Of a stretch of 6,894 nucleotides of DNA, positions 1 to 5,659 are shown piece after piece. The DNA is taken from the NCBI GenBank assembly GCA_016207765.1, contig JACQOY010000163.1, positions 1 to 6,894 of the forward strand. Direction: 5' to 3'. The notes under the pieces were generated by a model. It ran no database searches. It was given only the letters and a program-made list of their open reading frames with translations, and was not told the origin of the DNA. How positions within the stretch are numbered: position 1 is the stretch's first letter; every line of letters begins with the position of its first letter. This DNA is from Deltaproteobacteria bacterium. GTDB taxonomy: Bacteria > UBA10199 > SBBF01. The translations under genes and the position numbers were made by a program.

Positions 1-786
1 AGATTAGTCTCCTTCGGCATCCTCTGGTTCTTTATCACCCTCTCCATCGAGTCATCGGTTATTCCGATTCGCGATGTGATCTTTGAACATCGGCTCTATC
101 TGCCGAGCGTCGGTTTTTTCCTTGTCGCAAGTCTCTTGGCCGGAAGGGCTTGGGGGGAGTGGTCGAGGTCGGAGACCTCGACGGCGAAGCAGCCCCTCCT
201 TGGTGGGGTACCTGGGGCGCCAGACCGGTCGCAGAGCTCCCGGAACCTGGGGCGGCAGAGCCGCTGTTCCGAGGTGCTGATCCGGAAAAAAATCAGAATC
301 CCGCTGGTCGTGGTCGGCCTCTTGATTATCGGCGGGTTCTCTCTTGCGAGCTTTCAGCGAAACCGGATATGGAAGGACCCTCTGACCCTCTGGCAGGATG
401 TGGTGAATAAGGCCCCTCGAAAGGGGAGAGGTTATTACGGTTTGGGAAAGGCCTATCAGGTTGAAGGACGTTTTGAACCCGCCATAGAGGCCTATCTGGA
501 GGCAATTGCGCTGAGGCCGGACTATTTTGACGCTTGGCTGAATTTGGGGGTTGCCTGCAAAAATTTGGGGCGTTTGGAAGAGGCCGTGCGGGCCTATCAG
601 GGCGCCTTGCGGATTGAACCGGACTCCGCAGGTGCTCACCACAACCTGGGGAACACCTACAAAAAACTGGGGCAGATTCCGGAAGCGATCCGGGAATTCG
701 AGGAGGTTTTGCGGATCCAGCCCGATTTTGAGGCCGCGCGCCGTGCTTTAGAGGAGTTAATGGGAAAATCTTTGACGCACCCGTGA
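1..786 (+). CDS. TMTC-like polytopic membrane protein with C-terminal TPRs (5' end missing)
   Basis: The reading frame is open from base 1, so the gene starts upstream of the window. The signature FEHRLYLPSVGFF (about 82-120) is typical of bacterial TPR membrane proteins related to the TMTC/O-mannosyltransferase-like group, where it lies in a loop next to a membrane helix. Hydrophobic segments are at about 4-48, 109-153 and 292-354. Three canonical tetratricopeptide repeats follow at about 427-525, 526-627 and 628-729, each with the G-Y/A-P spacing. TPRs bind protein partners; the membrane part may handle lipid-linked sugars, but that is inference. The linker between the second and third hydrophobic segments is encoded by GC-rich palindromic DNA. 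The last codons (LTHP, stop) are made of an 11-bp repeat unit, so the original C-terminus may have been altered. Catalytic residues, if any, lie outside the window. Confidence 0.85.
   Translation, partial: RLVSFGILWFFITLSIESSVIPIRDVIFEHRLYLPSVGFFLVASLLAGRAWGEWSRSETSTAKQPLLGGVPGAPDRSQSSRNLGRQSRCSEVLIRKKIRIPLVVVGLLIIGGFSLASFQRNRIWKDPLTLWQDVVNKAPRKGRGYYGLGKAYQVEGRFEPAIEAYLEAIALRPDYFDAWLNLGVACKNLGRLEEAVRAYQGALRIEPDSAGAHHNLGNTYKKLGQIPEAIREFEEVLRIQPDFEAARRALEELMGKSLTHP
162..264. repeat. GC-rich palindromic insert inside the TPR gene
   Basis: A perfect inverted repeat has arms GTCGAGGT (162-169) and ACCTCGAC (175-182) with a 5-base loop. A second one has arms GCGGC (252-256) and GCCGC (260-264) with loop AGA. 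The encoded linker is low in hydrophobic residues and not family-like, while the frame stays open. This looks like a short dispersed palindromic element tolerated in frame within a loop of a membrane protein. Only one copy is visible here, so dispersal is inference. Confidence 0.35.
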
Positions 787-793
787 CGCACCC
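772..793 (+). repeat. Two-unit 11-bp TGACGC repeat at a gene 3' end
   Basis: Two tandem 11-bp units start at 772 (TTGACGCACCC) and 783 (GTGACGCACCC) and differ only in the first base. The first unit encodes the last four residues of the TPR protein, and the TGA of the second is its stop codon. The first unit recurs identically at 5413-5423, at the end of an unrelated gene, in the same reading phase. It shares its period and TGAC core with the ten-unit array at 5981-6090. Confidence 0.75.
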
Positions 794-847
794 TTCGGGC
801 ACAACAGCCTGTAGGCTCCTTCGTCGCTGACAGCACCAACCCCATAA

Positions 848-1054
848 AGAGGGGCTAGTTCTTGCCGTAGTGAAAAACATGGGGTTTTTTCGGTTGCAGA
901 GCCCAGCCGCGTCGGGTTCTCCGACTGCGGGATCGTCTACCTGACAAAACGTCCCTATATGCTCTGCATCCTGACGGTCGCCACCGAAGAAGGGAGCATG
1001 CGCTATTTGTCCGATCTGTCCCGGATGATCCATGAGTACCTGTCCGGCCATTAA
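848..1054 (+). pseudogene. C-terminal remnant of a serine hydrolase (class A beta-lactamase-like)
   Basis: The open stretch from the in-frame stop at 845-847 to TAA at 1052-1054 has no suitable start codon. Its last 50 or so codons read like the C-terminus of the Beta-lactamase2 serine hydrolase family. The family pattern DCGIVYL-x-KRPYMLCILT (about 923-982) is the last beta-strand pair, and the rest forms the closing helix (LSDLSRMIHEYL). The SxxK nucleophile motif, the SDN-like loop and the KTG box are all missing, so it cannot be active. The homology appears to begin near 893. The preceding 787-892 has small hairpins (AGCC/GGCT at 806-817; CCCC/GGGG at 841-854) but no recognisable gene. 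Bases 1055-1206 are non-coding and hold an imperfect hairpin (1076-1106) and two lone TTGAC motifs (1067, 1126). Together 787-1206 is a decayed junction between the TPR gene and the accessory modules. Confidence 0.6.
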
Positions 1055-1206
1055 AAGAGGACTTTTTTGACGAAAGGGCCTCCAACATCCGTGTCGGAGG
1101 TTGCCCGGACAATGAAACAAGGCGCTTGACGCGGGCCCCAAAGGGAAGCCGGTCGTCGCGTAAAAATTGAGTTTATTTTCAGGCTGTCTGTGTTAAAGTA
1201 TGGCGG

Positions 1207-1389
1207 ATGCCGATCCTTAAACTTCCAAAAGACGATCCGGAAAAGGAGATGGCCTTTGAGCTGGAATTTCAGCGGTCTCTCACCAGCCGACAGCGTTATG
1301 ATATGATGTTCAAGCGGTCGAAAGAAATCCTTCAGCGCCTGATTGCCCATGGATATCGAAAGCCTTTTGAAATTGTTAAAAGAAAATGA
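1207..1389 (+). CDS. Small conserved-type protein paired with a nucleotidyltransferase
   Basis: A 60-residue, charged, cytoplasmic protein without membrane segment or signal peptide. The segment SLTSRQRYDMMFKRSKEIL followed by a Gly-Tyr-Arg-Lys-Pro-Phe-Glu-Ile turn and a basic end resembles the short helical proteins I know from directly upstream of minimal nucleotidyltransferase genes. I cannot name a family. Start ATG 1207 is preceded by GGCGG with almost no spacer. A TAAAGT box at 1194-1199 lies 7 bases upstream, so a leaderless or near-leaderless transcript is possible. The 3' end overlaps the next gene by 41 bases, which suggests coupled translation and a shared role, perhaps as antitoxin or partner of the NTase; that role is inference. 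Confidence 0.7.
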   Translation: MPILKLPKDDPEKEMAFELEFQRSLTSRQRYDMMFKRSKEILQRLIAHGYRKPFEIVKRK

Positions 1390-1861
1390 CGTCGACTTTG
1401 TCGTCATCGGCGCCTCGGCCTTTCCGACGCACGGCTATGCCCGCGCCACCGTGGATATCGATCTTTTCATCCGCAAAACGGTGGAAAACGCCCAAAAGAC
1501 CCTCAGCGCCTTAAAAAAATTCGGTTACGACGTCACCGACCTGACCGCCGATGACCTGCTAAAAAACAAGGTGCTGATCAGGCAGTACGTGGTGGAAACG
1601 GATATCCACCCCTTTGTCACGGGGATTACTTTTGATGATGTTTGGGCCCACAAGGTGAAGGACAAAATCGGCGATGTCGAGGTGTATATCGCCAGTCTGG
1701 ACGATCTGATTAAAATGAAAAAGGCCGCCGGACGCGACAAGGACCTCGAAGACCTGAAAATTCTCGAAAAGTTGAAAAAAAATGAGCTTAAACCTGCTAC
1801 AACCGATTCAGCTCGCTCAGGAGATTTTTGCCCAGATTCGCAACGATCGGATGATGACTGA
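1349..1861 (+). CDS. Minimal nucleotidyltransferase-fold protein (MNT/DUF6036/AbiEii-like)
   Basis: The protein of 170 residues carries a compact nucleotidyltransferase core. After a short helix comes VVIGASAF (residues 18-25) and then ATVDIDLFI (33-41), which gives the G-[AGS]-S and D-x-D metal-binding motif (D36, D38). A further acidic position is in VETDIHPF (D86). The segment SLDDLIKMKKAAGRDKDLEDLKIL (116-139) is the typical C-terminal end of such stand-alone NTases. Relatives transfer nucleotides to protein or RNA targets, often as toxins. ATG 1349 is preferred to the TTG two codons earlier; there is no clear Shine-Dalgarno sequence, in keeping with coupling to the overlapping upstream gene. 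The last 25 or so residues do not look like the family, overlap the convergent abiEii gene by 65 bases and follow an A8 run (1775-1782). A one-base slip there would end the protein at a normal length. Confidence 0.75.
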   Translation: MDIESLLKLLKENDVDFVVIGASAFPTHGYARATVDIDLFIRKTVENAQKTLSALKKFGYDVTDLTADDLLKNKVLIRQYVVETDIHPFVTGITFDDVWAHKVKDKIGDVEVYIASLDDLIKMKKAAGRDKDLEDLKILEKLKKNELKPATTDSARSGDFCPDSQRSDDD

Positions 1862-2510
1862 CCGGTAAAAAAACTTTCAATTCCCGTGACGCGGCTTTGA
1901 CGTCAAGCGAACGGACAGAATCAGTCAATCGCCGCTTCAGGGGAATGATCACGGCGATTCCAAGTCTTTCCCTCAAGCAAAAATAGAGATCGAAGTAATC
2001 CCTCGGTTTCCGGCGGCTCAGCAGGGCCTCGCATTTTTCCGCGACCAGGTCCGGCGTCGAAAGGACGAGACATTGATAGGAGGGATAAAGAGGCGTTGTC
2101 GCCAAGATGGGTTCCGGCCTGACCTTCTTCCGCGACGAGACATTCACTTCCAGAGCGGTGTTTTCCCCATAAAGTCGTCCCTCGAACAGGGCCAAAAAAC
2201 CTCCCGAAGTGGCCTTGGACTCGGCGGTTTCGAGGATGATTCCCTCCTCCTTGAGCCTTAAAACCACCTGCGCCAAAAGCCCCTTGAGATGAAACGGCTT
2301 TGTCTCGGCGCTGAAATCCAGATCTTCCGAAAAGCGGGGGCTTCGAAACAGGAGCCGAAGGGCCGTCCCCCCCTTGAAGGCCAGCTCATCGGAATTTTCA
2401 AGCCGGTAAAGAGAGGCCAAAAAAACGTGCTGGAGGTATTCCCTCGCAACGTTTGCCCTTGTGGTCTGCCACTTGACGGCCAGTTCGTTAATGACGGTTT
2501 CGGATAACAT
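1797..2510 (-). CDS. abiEii: AbiEii/AbiGii-type nucleotidyltransferase toxin
   Basis: This 237-residue protein is the toxin half of an AbiE type IV toxin-antitoxin or abortive-infection system. The family motifs are visible in order: FKGGTALRLLF (residues 45-55), SEDLDFS (61-67, the D-x-D catalytic pair D63/D65), the strand ALEVNVS (119-125), and DLVAEKCEALLSRRKPRDYFDLY (154-176), which holds the conserved Lys and RDxxDLY element. AbiEii proteins use nucleotides to modify targets and stop growth; related toxins modify tRNA acceptor ends. Start ATG 2510 is chosen over a longer in-frame start at 2603 because the family begins here, a purine-rich GGAGTGGGGGG lies just upstream, and the longer form would sit deep inside the antitoxin gene. 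It overlaps abiEi by 23 bases, the usual cis arrangement of antitoxin first. The motifs look intact, so it is probably functional. Confidence 0.88.
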   Translation of the reverse strand: MLSETVINELAVKWQTTRANVAREYLQHVFLASLYRLENSDELAFKGGTALRLLFRSPRFSEDLDFSAETKPFHLKGLLAQVVLRLKEEGIILETAESKATSGGFLALFEGRLYGENTALEVNVSSRKKVRPEPILATTPLYPSYQCLVLSTPDLVAEKCEALLSRRKPRDYFDLYFCLRERLGIAVIIPLKRRLTDSVRSLDVKAASRELKVFLPVSHHPIVANLGKNLLSELNRL

Positions 2511-3090
2511 TTTCCCCCCACTCCACAAGCCCTGCCCGGGCGAAGGATTCCAAATAGCGGATGACAAGTTTTGTCTTGAGTCGGTTCCACCGTATCCGAT
2601 CATTCAGGGTTTTTCTCCCCAAATGGACAAAGTAGAGGGTATCGGCCATCGCCTTTTCCGGTTCGGCGACAAGAACCGTCTCCCCCTGCAAAACCAGGGG
2701 ACGGTATCCGCAGTAGGCCGCTTTCTTGACCTGTTGATACAGAAAAGAGAGGTTTAAGGCCTCGAAATGCCGCGTTCCCTTGGGAGTCACCGACGTGACG
2801 GCGTATACCGATTCCGGGATGACACCGTAATGGGCCAGCGCCGTCTCCAGAGAAACATAAGAGGGTTGAAGAAGCCGGTTGGCCAGATGCCATGGATGTG
2901 GAAGGCGACCCTTCAAGGCGTAAAGCCCCCTTCTTGCCTTCAATTTCACAACGAGGCCGCGCCGAACGTAACGGATCAGCAGGTGCTTGACCGAAGCGGC
3001 GGAAAACCCGGTCGCCCTTCGGAACTCCTCGGACGAAAAGACCGTCAAACCCTGTTTTCGGAGGATTTCCTCTATCGCATTCAATTTCAT
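2488..3090 (-). CDS. abiEi: AbiEi-type antitoxin and autorepressor
   Basis: The 200-residue protein has an N-terminal winged helix-turn-helix (about residues 8-60, with GFSAASVKHLLIRYVRRGLV and the wing KARRGLYAL). The AbiEi antitoxin core follows: the SYVSLETALAHYGVIPES segment (77-94), VTSVTPKGTRHFE (98-110), and LVAEPEKAMADTLYF (140-154), the family's EKA-x-x-D helix. In known AbiE systems AbiEi represses its own operon through inverted repeats and neutralises AbiEii without stable binding. Here an inverted repeat lies 2 bases before the start codon (3093-3112). No strong Shine-Dalgarno sequence precedes ATG 3090, so translation may start from a very short leader. It is the first gene of the abiEi-abiEii operon. 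Confidence 0.88.
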   Translation of the reverse strand: MKLNAIEEILRKQGLTVFSSEEFRRATGFSAASVKHLLIRYVRRGLVVKLKARRGLYALKGRLPHPWHLANRLLQPSYVSLETALAHYGVIPESVYAVTSVTPKGTRHFEALNLSFLYQQVKKAAYCGYRPLVLQGETVLVAEPEKAMADTLYFVHLGRKTLNDRIRWNRLKTKLVIRYLESFARAGLVEWGENVIRNRH

Positions 3091-3092
3091 AT

Positions 3093-3112
3093 AAGTGCCA
3101 TTTTTGGCACTT
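3093..3112 (-). promoter_or_regulatory. Perfect inverted repeat, probable AbiEi operator
   Basis: The arms AAGTGCCA (3093-3100) and TGGCACTT (3105-3112) are perfect 8-base complements around TTTT. The repeat sits directly upstream of abiEi on its coding side. A TTAAAGT box, a plausible -10 element, overlaps its distal arm on the minus strand, so a bound repressor would block RNA polymerase. A further TGGCA half-site is at 3121-3125. AbiEi autoregulation through inverted repeats is known for the family; the assignment here is inference. Confidence 0.6.
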
Positions 3113-3235
3113 TAACAAAATGGCATATTCCAGGGTATTTTGCAAGCGCAATGCCGATAAGTAACGGCTTCGAAATGGTTCCCTGAAGGGGCGGATTTGA
3201 CGCAGTCAGGAAGGTCTTTATCAGAGAGACAAAAA

Positions 3236-4171
3236 ATGATAGACTCCAAAGGCTTGGAAAAAAAACTTCGCCTTTACCAAACACTCACCGTTCTATTTGC
3301 CCTTGCGACGACAGGATTATCTCTTCCCCATGTTCTTGAATACTTCCAGAAAGAATCTCCTTACCGGCCGGAGATGATCGTGCAGGAAAGCGCCCCTCAC
3401 AGCGGATTCGTGAAGAAAATTATCGAACCCTTGCGCTATTCGGGACTTCCGGGCCTTCTGCGTCCGGACGTCTCCCTTGAGATCGACTTTCAAAACAAAA
3501 CCTGGAAGCTTAAAAACATTCATGACTTTGACGCCAACGGCAATTTACTTCTCACTGACGGCCGGTACGGCATTTGCGGCGACCTGGCGGCCTACGTCTA
3601 CCAGAAGATCAGACCGGTTTTCGGAGAGCGCTATCTAATTGAATTTATGCGAGTTTTCGATTCAAACTTTTTCAAGTCTGGCGATGGATTCCATATCATT
3701 CTGCGCATTGTGGACATGGAAAGCGGAATGCAGGGGACGAGATACAAGAAAACTTTTCTTCTTGATCCCTCTTTCCGCCGCTACGGCGAGCCCAATTTAT
3801 TTCCCGATTACCGGCCCAAGGAGGAACAATTCGATCATCTGCCTTTCCTTGTCGAAAAAAATCCCGACGATACATTCAAAGTCGGGTTAGGGGTCCCTAT
3901 TCTGATCAACCGCAATGCCGTCATCATGCTTTGGGTCGCGGAGAGGGAAGGGGTGTTCGATCAGGACAATTTTCGCGTTGTGCTTTCTCTTCAGAAAATA
4001 CACGAGTACCGCTCCGTTCACCTTCTCATCATGGAAAAAAGGGAAGGGAACGATTTCACATGGGAGGCCGAGAATGTCTACAAAGGGTTCCTTAAAAAAA
4101 GCACTTACGAGCAACTGAAGAAAAGAATCGGGGTTCTTTTTTCAACCGTTTCGCCGGCCCCCCAACTGTGA
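3236..4171 (+). CDS. Membrane-anchored transglutaminase-like cysteine protein
   Basis: This 311-residue protein has a basic N-terminus and one hydrophobic segment (residues 15-34), which suggests a signal anchor with the body outside the cytoplasm. The centre has a papain/transglutaminase-like pattern: YGICGDLAAYVYQKI (111-125, candidate nucleophile C114 at a helix start), GFHIILRIVD (151-160, candidate H153) and KTFLLDPSFRRYG (172-184, candidate D177). The Cys-His-Asp order and spacing suit a transglutaminase-like domain, in bacteria a peptidase or amide-bond enzyme. The C-terminal third (about 215-311) is not recognised. ATG 3236 is preferred to TTG 3197 because GAGAG lies 7-12 bases upstream, while the TTG is part of a lone TTGACGC motif. 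Its stop overlaps the first bases of an ATPase-gene relic, so the extreme C-terminus may be recombinant. No functional partner nearby is obvious. Confidence 0.7.
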   Translation: MIDSKGLEKKLRLYQTLTVLFALATTGLSLPHVLEYFQKESPYRPEMIVQESAPHSGFVKKIIEPLRYSGLPGLLRPDVSLEIDFQNKTWKLKNIHDFDANGNLLLTDGRYGICGDLAAYVYQKIRPVFGERYLIEFMRVFDSNFFKSGDGFHIILRIVDMESGMQGTRYKKTFLLDPSFRRYGEPNLFPDYRPKEEQFDHLPFLVEKNPDDTFKVGLGVPILINRNAVIMLWVAEREGVFDQDNFRVVLSLQKIHEYRSVHLLIMEKREGNDFTWEAENVYKGFLKKSTYEQLKKRIGVLFSTVSPAPQL

Positions 4172-4216
4172 AAATTTTGACTCTTTTTGACCGTTGCCGG
4201 CCTGTCCAACGGCTAG
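4170..4216 (+). pseudogene. 47-bp relic of a DUF4143 ATPase gene
   Basis: This stretch repeats part of the ATPase gene downstream. Bases 4183-4213 match 4824-4854 at 30 of 31 positions, and 4170-4178 match 4810-4818, with a one-base deletion between. Translated, it reads ENF, a frame break, then FLTVAGLSNG and a TAG stop. In the intact protein this is residues 184-198, the start of the DUF4143 domain. It is a decayed fragment of a second such gene, or a recombination scar left beside the present one. Confidence 0.6.
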
Positions 4217-4260
4217 TTAACCCTGTTGCGTAATTTCGTTTAATTTGGCAATATAGTTGC

Positions 4261-5427
4261 GTGATAAAAGAATACGACAGAAAGATCAATCTTAACAGCT
4301 TGTTAGAACATAAATCTGTCTTTCTTTTTGGGCCTCGCCAGACGGGAAAAACGACGTTTCTGGCCAAAAGGTACCCCAAGGCGCGCACCTTCAATCTTCT
4401 GGAAGCAGACGTCTTTCGGGACTTGAGCGCCAACCCGGAATACATGCGCCAGCGGATTCGGCCCTTGGACCGCATCGTCGTCATCGACGAGGTTCAGAAA
4501 CTGCCGGCCCTGCTGGATGAGGTCCAACTCATCCTCGATCGCGACAAGAATATCCGCTTCATCCTGACGGGAAGTAGCGCGCGGAAGCTTAAGCGCGGGG
4601 GGGTCAATCTTTTGGCCGGCAGAGCCTGGACCTGTCATATGCATCCGCTCGTTTCCGTGGAGGTCGGTCCCGGCCGGCTTCTCCATCGGATCAATCGCGG
4701 AGGGCTTCCTCCCATGCTCGACTCGCCGCTTCCCCACGAGGAGTTGAAGGCCTATGTGGGAACCTACCTGCAGGAGGAGATACGGGCCGAGGGGCTCACC
4801 CGGTCGATCGAAAATTTTTCGCGCTTTTTGACCGTTGCCGGCCTTTCCAACGGCCAACTTGTCAACTTCACCAAGGCGGGAAACGACGCCCAAGTCCCCC
4901 CCCGGACGGTTCGGGAATATTACCAGGTCCTTGAAGACACGTTGATTCTTCACCAGCTGTCGCCGTTTCAAAAGACGAAGAAACGCAAGCCCGTCGCCAC
5001 CTCGAAATATTATTTTTTCGACGTGGGGGTCGCGAACCACCTGATGAACCGGCGTGAGATCCTCCCCGGTTCGCCGGAGTTTGGCCCCACCCTTGAACAT
5101 CTTGTTTTTCTGGAGATTAAGGCTTACCTCGACTACGAGCGCCTCGATATCCCGCTGACTTTTTGGCGATCGCAGACGAAACTCGAGGTCGACTTCCTTG
5201 TCGGAGACGGCGTCGCCATCGAGGTGAAGGGGACCCGACAGGTCTCGGAGGCCGATTTAAAGGGGCTTAAGACCCTGGCCGAAGAAAGAGAACTGAAGAG
5301 AAAGATTGTCGTCGGAGGCGAGGCCGCCTTCCGCAAGACAAATGACGGCATTGAAATATGGCCCGTTGAACCCTTTCTGGAAGCCCTCTGGGCCGGGGAG
5401 TTCAAACAGAATTTGACGCACCCATGA
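4261..5427 (+). CDS. AAA-family ATPase with DUF4143 (nuclease-like) C-terminal domain
   Basis: The 388-residue protein has the full layout of the AAA_14/DUF4143 family. Walker A is GPRQTGKTT (residues 24-32), Walker B is RIVVIDEVQ (71-79), and the sensor region is FILTGSSARKLKR (100-112) followed by the family's L-AGRAW (119-123). The DUF4143 part (about 180-330) ends with a PD-(D/E)XK-like set: E279 in LEHLVFLEIKAYL, D311 in KLEVDFLV, and E321-x-K323 in AIEVKG. These proteins are common and mobile in environmental genomes; their biochemical role is not settled, and links to nucleic-acid processing or defence are inference. GTG 4261 starts at the usual point for the family, 23 residues before Walker A; the upstream region is AT-rich with GTTGCGT repeated at 4224 and 4257. 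The last four residues (LTHP) and the stop come from an 11-bp repeat. Confidence 0.88.
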   Translation: MIKEYDRKINLNSLLEHKSVFLFGPRQTGKTTFLAKRYPKARTFNLLEADVFRDLSANPEYMRQRIRPLDRIVVIDEVQKLPALLDEVQLILDRDKNIRFILTGSSARKLKRGGVNLLAGRAWTCHMHPLVSVEVGPGRLLHRINRGGLPPMLDSPLPHEELKAYVGTYLQEEIRAEGLTRSIENFSRFLTVAGLSNGQLVNFTKAGNDAQVPPRTVREYYQVLEDTLILHQLSPFQKTKKRKPVATSKYYFFDVGVANHLMNRREILPGSPEFGPTLEHLVFLEIKAYLDYERLDIPLTFWRSQTKLEVDFLVGDGVAIEVKGTRQVSEADLKGLKTLAEERELKRKIVVGGEAAFRKTNDGIEIWPVEPFLEALWAGEFKQNLTHP

Positions 5428-5445
5428 CGCGTTAATGACGCGGGG
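5413..5445 (+). repeat. Three-unit 11-bp TGACGC repeat at the ATPase gene end
   Basis: Units start at 5413 (TTGAC), 5424 (ATGAC) and 5435 (ATGAC), exactly 11 bases apart, and all continue with GC. The first unit is identical to 772-782. It encodes the last residues of the ATPase, and the second unit gives its TGA stop. The second and third units also form a 5-bp hairpin (CGCGT 5428-5432, ACGCG 5438-5442). No T-tract follows on the + strand, so it is not a clear terminator. Confidence 0.75.
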
Positions 5446-5458
5446 TTAGGGGAAAAAA

Positions 5459-5659
5459 TTACATGGTCTGAAACTGGAGTTCCTGAAAATTCACCTTCGA
5501 ACTGCGGTGGGAAAGGCGCAAAATTTCGATTCCCACAATCTCATTCTGGTCGTTGAAATCGACAATGATACCTGGAGACACCTCCTCGGAATCGATGATT
5601 TTCGATTCATCCAGCCGTAGATACAAGGCATCCGCGTTTTTATCAACTTTTAGTTTCAT
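5459..5659 (-). CDS. DUF2283 domain protein
   Basis: A 66-residue soluble protein with the DUF2283 pattern throughout: it starts MKLKVDKNADALYLRL, then SEEVSPGIIVDFNDQNEIVGIEIL, the acidic beta-hairpin typical of the family. DUF2283 genes are often found next to DUF4258 genes, and the pair has been treated as a putative toxin-antitoxin set with DUF2283 as the antitoxin candidate; that role is inference. Its start overlaps the stop of the upstream gene in an ATGA (5656-5659), a sign of coupled translation. It converges with the ATPase gene, leaving 31 bases between the stop codons. Confidence 0.85.
   Translation of the reverse strand: MKLKVDKNADALYLRLDESKIIDSEEVSPGIIVDFNDQNEIVGIEILRLSHRSSKVNFQELQFQTM

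Noticed and set aside
830..862. Possible integron attC-like site around the CCCC/GGGG hairpin
   Set aside because: The flanks do not match the RYYYAAC and GTTRRRY core sites and no integrase is near.
1782..1868. 28-codon ORF as an annotated gene
   Set aside because: It overlaps the well-supported AbiEii C-terminus on the other strand, and antisense of helical coding often looks protein-like. It is kept only as a finding tied to the A8 run.
1886..1901. Two TGAC motifs 11 bases apart inside abiEii
   Set aside because: They lie in conserved-looking coding sequence on the opposite strand and are explained by codons; two copies alone can be chance.
2511..2603. N-terminal extension of AbiEii
   Set aside because: The 31 extra residues do not fit the family, and the start would lie deep inside abiEi; ATG 2510 has a purine-rich ribosome site.
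3197..3235. TTG start for the transglutaminase-like protein
   Set aside because: The TTG belongs to a lone TTGACGC motif and has no ribosome site, unlike ATG 3236.
4252..4257. TATAGT as the -10 box of the ATPase gene
   Set aside because: It ends 3 bases before the GTG start, which would put the transcript start inside the gene.
5428..5442. Terminator between the ATPase and DUF2283 genes
   Set aside because: The stem is only 5 bp and no T-tract follows on the + strand.
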